A model generated the notes under the pieces. It was not told the DNA's origin and ran no database searches. It worked only from the letters and a program-made list of their open reading frames with translations. From positions 1 to 53,315 of the forward strand of contig CALSCR010001638.1 of the NCBI GenBank assembly GCA_943704495.1: a stretch of DNA of 53,315 nucleotides. Reading direction: 5' to 3'. Source of the stretch: Pigoraptor chileana (Eukaryota > Opisthokonta > Filasterea). Position numbers and translations under genes: made by a program. Below, piece by piece: positions 47,497-53,315 of this stretch (positions are counted from its first letter, which is position 1; every line of letters begins with the position of its first letter).

Positions 47497-49439
47497 ATGG
47501 ACATACGCACGTTTTGCATTGTACTTGCTGCTGCGCTGTCGATTGCATCGCACGCAACCGACGCGAAGCCAGCTGTGCGCAGCCCCGTACTTGTGCTGGG
47601 CATCGACGGGCTGGGGTCCATGTACTTCCACCCGGAGACGGACATGGCACGAGTGCACCGGGAGATCATCCTGGAGGGTGCGCACACAATGGACTGCCGC
47701 AGCGTCGTCCCCGCAGACTCCAAGCCCAACTGGGCTGCACACACCATGGGCGGATCCGTGCCAGAGACTGGAGTACGCGACAACACATGGACGCTTGGGT
47801 CGTATGCGATGATCGACGCGACCAAGGGGCACGGCGATGGACTGCTGCCCCTGACTGATCCTGGGCAGTACTTTCCCAGCATCTTCTCGGAGGTCAAGCG
47901 GCACTCACCTCACAGGAAAACGATGCTTGTGTCTGATTGGGGCGGTTTTTTCGAGATAATTGGTTGGTGAAGACAGGCGGTGTGCTTCCGTGTTTGTGTT
48001 TCGATGGCTGCTCTTTGGATGCTCATTTTTTATTGATCGACAGGGATGGTTAGTGGCCGACACTCTTTTTGATCCTCCTTATGTTGATTACGGCGCCTTG
48101 CAGACCCCAAGATGGTCGATGTGGCCCTCGACTGCGACGAGGCCGAGTGTCTCGTGGACAAATTTGTGGGCCATGTGCTCTCTCCCTCGGGCGGTGTGCC
48201 CGACCTCGCCGTCGTCCACTTTGACCATGTGGACCATGCAGGTAATTGTCCTCATCGTCCTCTCCCCTCCACTGTAGAGACTGTCCCGGTGCAGATTGCG
48301 TTCTTTTGTGGTCGCATGTTGCCACATGTTTGTGGCTTCCTCCTTTCCCGCTGCACATGGTGCGTGAAATGCACTGTTTCTGCATCTATGTGCGGCGTCC
48401 ATGGGCATTGGCGCCTATTAGGACACTGGCTTGGATCGTACATGTCTGGCCAGTGCACGTTCGTTTCCGCATTTATGCCCCCTGGGAATATGTCGGGATG
48501 TTTTCAGTGGACATCTTCTCTTCTGCAACTTAGTGATGGCGAGCGTGGCATTGTGTGGGCAGCCTACTAATGAGTCCCCTCAATCCGCTCGTGGCTGTGT
48601 CGTGCGCAGGGCACCTCCACGGATGGGGCTCGCAGGAGTACATGGATGCCGTTCGCAGTGCGGATGCTCTGGCCGGCAAGCTCTTTGACGCCTACCGCAG
48701 TGCCGGCGTGTGGGATGACACGGTGGGTCACGTGGGGTCATGCGGGTGCTGGCGCATCCTGTGTCCCTGTCTGCTTTCCTGTTTGTTTGTTTTGTGCGCT
48801 TTTGCGTATCTGTTTGTGTGTTTATTTGTGTACACTCATGCTTTCTGCCTGCGTGACACACGTAATCGAGTACGTCTCATTGTCTGTTGTCTCTTTGTTT
48901 AATGCCGCCCACAGCTCTTCATTCTCGTGTCGGACCACGGGGGCAGCGGCAATTTCCACGGTCAGATGCGTCTGGACAATGTGCTCGTGCCTTGGTTTGT
49001 CCGCGGACCCGGAGTTGTCAAAAATCACACGCTCGGATCGTATGTCCGCAATGTCGACACCGCCCCGACGGTTCTCGAGCACCTCGGGGTGCCCATTCCA
49101 CGCGTCTGGACTGGCGTATCCGTTGCCGAACTGAGAAATGCCACCCACGGCGAGGCCGCACGGGGCCTGATGCGCCTGTATGGCTGGGTCAACATGCACC
49201 TCGATCCCGCAAATGCATACATTTCAATGCCGCGGATATTCCGTCTTGCCGGCGGAATCGGCGTGGTTGTCTTCGCGGCGGTTGTCTATGGACTGTATGC
49301 GCGGCGGCGGAGTGAGAGGCGGTTTCGTGCCTCGCGGGGCGGAGTGAAGAAGGTCGACGAGGCCGACGACGAGACATACTCGCCCATCCCAATCGCACAC
49401 AACACGCGCACTCGACGACCCATGGCCGCATCAACATAA
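47497..49439 (+). CDS. Membrane-anchored alkaline-phosphatase-superfamily enzyme (type I phosphodiesterase/pyrophosphatase-like)
   Basis: Predicted extracellular or lumenal metal-dependent phosphodiesterase/phosphatase. Exons 47497-47962, 48104-48241, 48610-48722 and 48915-49439 give 413 residues. A signal peptide (1 to about 20, TFCIVLAAALSIASHA) leads straight into the metal-binding LVLGIDGLG (D37). The nucleophile is the Ser of VVPADSKPNW (S76). Further metal ligands are in HFDHVDHAG, GHLHGWG and VSDHGGSGNFHG. A membrane helix near the C-terminus (about 346-366, GGIGVVVFAAVVYGLY) is followed by a roughly 46-residue basic cytosolic tail with a YSPI motif. It is smaller than ENPP enzymes and lacks their extra domains. 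The substrate cannot be told. Confidence 0.9.
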
Positions 49440-50098
49440 GCTACTGGTCTCCACTTCGCACACACACACACAGTCACACAGTCACACAGTCACACAGTCA
49501 CACACAGTCAACACACACAAGCCGTTGTCATTGCCACATGTGATAATTGTCACCGACAGAATACCAACAGACACAAACGGACGGTGCATGACCGGTGTCT
49601 GCATTAGCGTTGCCGACACCCCCCACCTCCCCCCGTTACTGCTGACATTCCACTCGCTCTCCTTTCTCTACTTTGCTTTCTCCCGACTGGCTGTGTCGCA
49701 GTGGGTGTCAAATGAATGTATCTCTGTATGTAAGTCTTGTCGCACGGCCCATTCGGCTGTTGGGCCATGAGCGTAAATAAATCCACAGACAATTAGCTAC
49801 CTCCCACAAGACTCACGTCCTGCGTATGTTATATATCCACGCCATCTTGCACAAGCAACGGTTATCGGCACTCCATCTTGCACAAGCAACGGTTATCGGC
49901 ACAGAAACGGTCCTTATTATGGCGGTCCGATTGGGACAGCGTCCCAGCGTAATCGACATTACACCACAATTCAAATCCCATGGATGGTGCCCAGCCCGCC
50001 ATTTAATCGGACAACACGAACACAGGCACACAAGCTTGACCCAGCGCAGGGACCAACGTGAGCCGCAACGCACACAATCTATCACTTGTGATGGGTCA
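49440..50098. other. Convergent 3' region, phosphatase-like / OTC
   Basis: It contains a CACAGT tandem array (about 49458-49512), an AATAAA poly(A) signal at 49776-49781 (337 bases past the phosphatase-like stop) and a tandem duplication at 49842-49902. No gene was recognised. Confidence 0.65.
49842..49902. repeat. Two-copy tandem duplication of about 31 bases
   Basis: CCATCTTGCACAAGCAACGG plus GTTATCGGCA is present twice in a row with hardly any difference, so the event is recent. Confidence 0.85.
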
Positions 50099-51220
50099 TT
50101 AGTGTGAGACGGCGAATCCGGGTGGCGGCGGAACACGCAGAACATACATGAGCACCGCCATCATTGTGTAGAGACGATTCTCAGCCTCATCGTAGACGGC
50201 GGACCGGTGGCTATAGAAAACCTGCCATCCATGCGTATGTGCGGGTGTGAGTGTGTGAATGTGTATGTGTGTATGTATGTGCGTGTGTACGGTTGTCAGA
50301 AAGAGATTTAGTTGAGGAATGGATAAGTCCCTAGTATGGTTGCTTTGAACGACAGCGGTCCCAAAGAAACGCAAAAAATGTTGAACAATCTGGGTATGAA
50401 GGGCACATCCACGGAATTGCCCCAAAACGCAGAATTAAACGCTGACACAGGACACAGACACATGCGCACAAAGCTGATAAGACACAGAATAACAACTGCT
50501 CACATTATCGTCGACCTCCTCCTGCTTGCGGGGCAGGCAGTGCAGGAACATCCAGTCCGGGGCTGCATGGGTCGACGCGCTCATGGTCACCTGGAACCCA
50601 TTGAACGCACGCAGGCGCTCCTCCTTCTCAGCTTCGTCGCCCATGCTCACCTATTGCCCACACAGACGGCCCACAGTAGGCACACGCACAAATACACACA
50701 AATGAGGACAGAGATAAACACAGAAAAAGTCAGGTTAGAAAACGGCACCATTTTCGGGCGGGGTATTGATATACACAAAAAGAGAAATGGGCTTGAAGGA
50801 TTTGTGGAGAGCAAGAGCCATGCCATCATTTGGGTGTTTGTGGAGAGCAAGAACGATGTGATCATTTTGGTGATCGGGAAACGAGTGGGTCAATGCACAA
50901 TGCACACAATACACAATTCACAACATACAGAATGCATCCATGACGACAACCAAAACTGAGCACGACATATCGAAAGCTGGCAAATGGCGTGTGTGGTGTC
51001 CAGCAGTGGGCGGCAACATGCAGTGGCAGTGGCGTACCCATGTGTCCGTTGCAATGACCCTGGCGTCCTTGTATGCCTTCTTGGGATCGTTGGAGATGGA
51101 AATGGTGGTATCATTCTGCAGAGCCAATGCCTTCCCAATCTCGAGAATATCCTCCCTGGGGCGGTATTTCTCTGGTGTGGCAACCTGCATGTACACACGC
51201 AAATTTATATCACACGCAAA

Positions 51221-51257
<37 letters not shown>

Positions 51258-53190
51258 CACATGCACAATGAGATCGGCTTGAGCCATTGGAAGACACGCG
51301 CCACAAGCGAAAAAGGCAACGCGCCGGCACACACACCTGCAAGTGAATCCCAAGCTTCGGTGCGGTGACAATGAAGCTATTCAGAATGTTATTGCCGTCG
51401 CCGACCCAAGCCAGACGGAGGCCTTCGAGCGAATTACGTCTGTGCGTGAGCGAATGTGTGGTTGGTGTGAGAAGTGGGCGGATCGCAGGATGCATGGACG
51501 CACAAGAGAAGAGCGGAGAAGAATTGCAGGGCGTGTGGATCTTCACACAAACACACATGCATACATGCGAATGCAAATGAATATGCATGCACTGCGCCTC
51601 TGCAGACACAGACACAGACACACAGACACATACACATAAACACACACACACGCACGCACGCACACACATCATGCAGCGCAAATCACACACCCAAATCGCT
51701 CCATGATGGTCATGTAGTCCGCAAGCGCTTGCAGGGGATGATAGGTGTCAGACAGCGCATTGATCACAGGCACTCGCGAATATTGCGCCAGTTCCTTTTT
51801 ACGTATTGTGTTGGTTTGTTGTTGTTGGTTTGTTGGGTTGATTGAATTGATGTTGTCGTGTGCGTCAGAAAAGCACAAAAACAAGAGACACCCATTGGTC
51901 AACACAATGGCCGTGTGTGAAGCAGGATGAGCCCATCAACCAAGAAGCGATGTGCTCACAAGACTCTGTTCACCAGAACAAGCAGACACAAAGCCATCAG
52001 AAGCAATCGAATAACAATAATAACTGCAGGCGAACACAGGAGGACAGACAAGGACAAAAGAGGGCAAAAGAGGGCAAATCGACAGTTCGGCGCCTGTGTC
52101 ACTCGTTGACTCAGAACAGCAGAAACAAAAAAGCAACCCATTAATAGCCATTAAACATGCAGTGCGCTTTTGCCAAAATGCTGCAACGGGGAGACGGGGG
52201 CATGGGCGGTGCGACCGAAACAAGCACATGCATTACGATGACCAAAGCACACACACACACACAAACGCACAAACACTACACACACATACATATATACACA
52301 TACATACATACACATCACAAATGATCCGCAGCCCATACTGCACACACCACACTGGCCTAGACACGACAACAGCGCAAACACCAACCCATCCAACCAACCT
52401 CAACATCGCTGTGCTTGTACACACGGGCGAGAATGACGCTGCTGAGACGCGACAATACCTCCGATGTGTCTTGCGTGGACTCTGCATTGACGCAAAGTAC
52501 AGGCAGACAAATAAAATTTCAACGCATGTTCCCATATGGAGCATAGGCGCACAAAAGCCACATCACGCACCCAAGCCAATACATTTCGATTATGAACGCT
52601 TCAATCAAAGGCCATCATCGCGTTCACAGAGATGTAGGATTCGAATCAGCGCCGGTCTTAGGCGCTGTGCCCATGGACTCTACACGAGTTCACAAAGAGA
52701 AAATGGATTCAATCCATCAACAGCCAACGGAAAGAATGGTGAAGAGACTCAGGATTCATGTCGGTGTCTTAAAAGAGGGAGAGACGGAATTTTTAAGACA
52801 ATGTCGCAGACACTTTGCCGGGCACTCCAAAGAGTCCAAGAGTGACACCTTGGGAGATGGCTTGATATACAGCGGCGCATCATTCACCATACACGATGCA
52901 GCATTCACCATGTCACAATTAACTATGAATGCAGCATTCACCATGTCACAATTAACTATGAATGCACCATTCACCATTCACGCCAAGTTGAATGTCGTCC
53001 TTGCCAAGGAATATCGGATGGCCGCCGAGATATGCCATCGCCGTCTCTGCGCTCACGCGGGTGCGTGTGCTGCGCTTCTGGAAGATCATCGACAGAGTGC
53101 GCCCCAAAAGTGGTCGGAAGACGTCGTTGCGGCGGTATTTGTCCTTGAGAAAGAAAGCGAGAGACAGCAGCGCCTTGATCTCTTGTGCCG
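50099..53190 (-). CDS. OTC: Ornithine carbamoyltransferase, 5' end off the window
   Basis: Joins carbamoyl phosphate and ornithine to citrulline in arginine or urea-cycle metabolism, usually in mitochondria. Visible exons 53190-52975, 52481-52399, 51794-51691, 51439-51337, 51184-51038, 50650-50504 and 50221-50099 carry almost the whole enzyme (about 307 residues). The first exon or exons and any targeting peptide lie beyond the right edge. Carbamoyl-phosphate loop: [14 protein letters not shown]. Others: [42 protein letters not shown] (HPLQ), [23 protein letters not shown] (ornithine-binding SMG), [14 protein letters not shown] (catalytic Cys), [19 protein letters not shown]. The donor after the GVN codon is followed by tandem copies of itself. 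The acceptor at 51794 has an unusually A-rich lead (AAAAAG). Confidence 0.96.
51221..51257. repeat. (CA)n microsatellite in OTC intron
   Basis: CA tract on the plus strand, GT on the coding strand, between the IHLQ and VATPEKYRP exons. Confidence 0.9.
52898..52975. repeat. 33-base tandem repeat carrying copies of the OTC 5' splice site
   Basis: Two full 33-base units (52898-52930, 52931-52963) and a partial third abut the exon end. On the coding strand ATGGTGAATG appears four times, the first being the donor actually used by my model. Confidence 0.8.
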
Positions 53191-53206
53191 CTGCGTCGCA
53201 ATGCGT

Positions 53207-53314
53207 GTGTGTGGTGTTGTGTGTGTGTGTGTGCGTGTGCGTGTGTGTGTGCGTGTGTGCGTGTGCGTGTGTGTGTGTGTGTGCGTGTGCGTGTGCGTGT
53301 GTGTGTGTGTGTGG
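53207..53314. repeat. GT/GTGTGC microsatellite at the right edge
   Basis: It fills the OTC intron upstream of the first visible exon (CA-rich on the coding strand) up to the window end. Confidence 0.9.
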
Positions 53315-53315
53315 G

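Noticed and set aside
52631-52690. Possible tRNA (GGATTCGAATC resembles a B box)
   Set aside because: No acceptor stem, no D-arm/A box, and the same sequence recurs about ten times as a short repeat. Listed as a dispersed repeat instead.

Overview
This window is nuclear DNA of a free-living, intron-rich, single-celled eukaryote. Every gene but one is split by short GT-AG introns. TAA and TGA stops fit the standard genetic code. A nuclear NDUFS7 shows mitochondria with complex I. The gene set (ILRUN, MFSD8/CLN7, SCCPDH, PDE5/6-like phosphodiesterase, natriuretic-receptor-type guanylyl cyclase) resembles the lineages around animals, fungi, apusomonads and amoebae, but the sequence alone does not place it further. 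Introns and intergenic DNA are full of GT/CA microsatellites, C-runs and a dispersed repeat of about 60 bp.

Layout, left to right: DENN-domain protein (-, 3' end off the left edge); NDUFS7 (+); F-box/WD40/UIM protein (-); CCDC137-like (+); MFSD8/CLN7 (-); ILRUN (+); a 28-exon receptor guanylyl cyclase (-); SCCPDH (+); an intronless PKA-like kinase (-); a double-GAF PDE5/6-like phosphodiesterase (+); an OTU deubiquitinase with an 830-residue low-complexity tail (+); a Cas1p/RWA-type O-acetyltransferase (-); a membrane-anchored alkaline-phosphatase-superfamily enzyme (+); ornithine carbamoyltransferase (-, 5' end off the right edge). Fourteen genes are seen, and strand alternates at 12 of the 13 junctions. 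Exon models were built by hand. Splice phases close in frame for all of them and boundaries should be right to within a base or two, except where noted.

The standout is the receptor guanylyl cyclase at 15.6-24.6 kb. Its cytoplasmic half is a near copy in layout of animal natriuretic peptide receptors: kinase homology domain, dimerisation helix, guanylyl cyclase. Its outside half is a bacterial-type Bmp/PnrA (nucleoside-binding lipoprotein family) domain followed by a six-blade Kelch propeller. Within 11 kb lie a PDE5/6-like enzyme and a PKA-like kinase, both starting MGNS, a typical N-myristoylation start, and divergently transcribed from one 1.56-kb region. Together they could make, destroy and respond to cyclic nucleotides at the membrane. 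That functional link is inference.

The remaining genes are housekeeping: respiratory chain, membrane traffic (DENN), lysosomal transport (MFSD8), ubiquitin handling (F-box/UIM, OTU, ILRUN UBA-like), polysaccharide acetylation and arginine metabolism.
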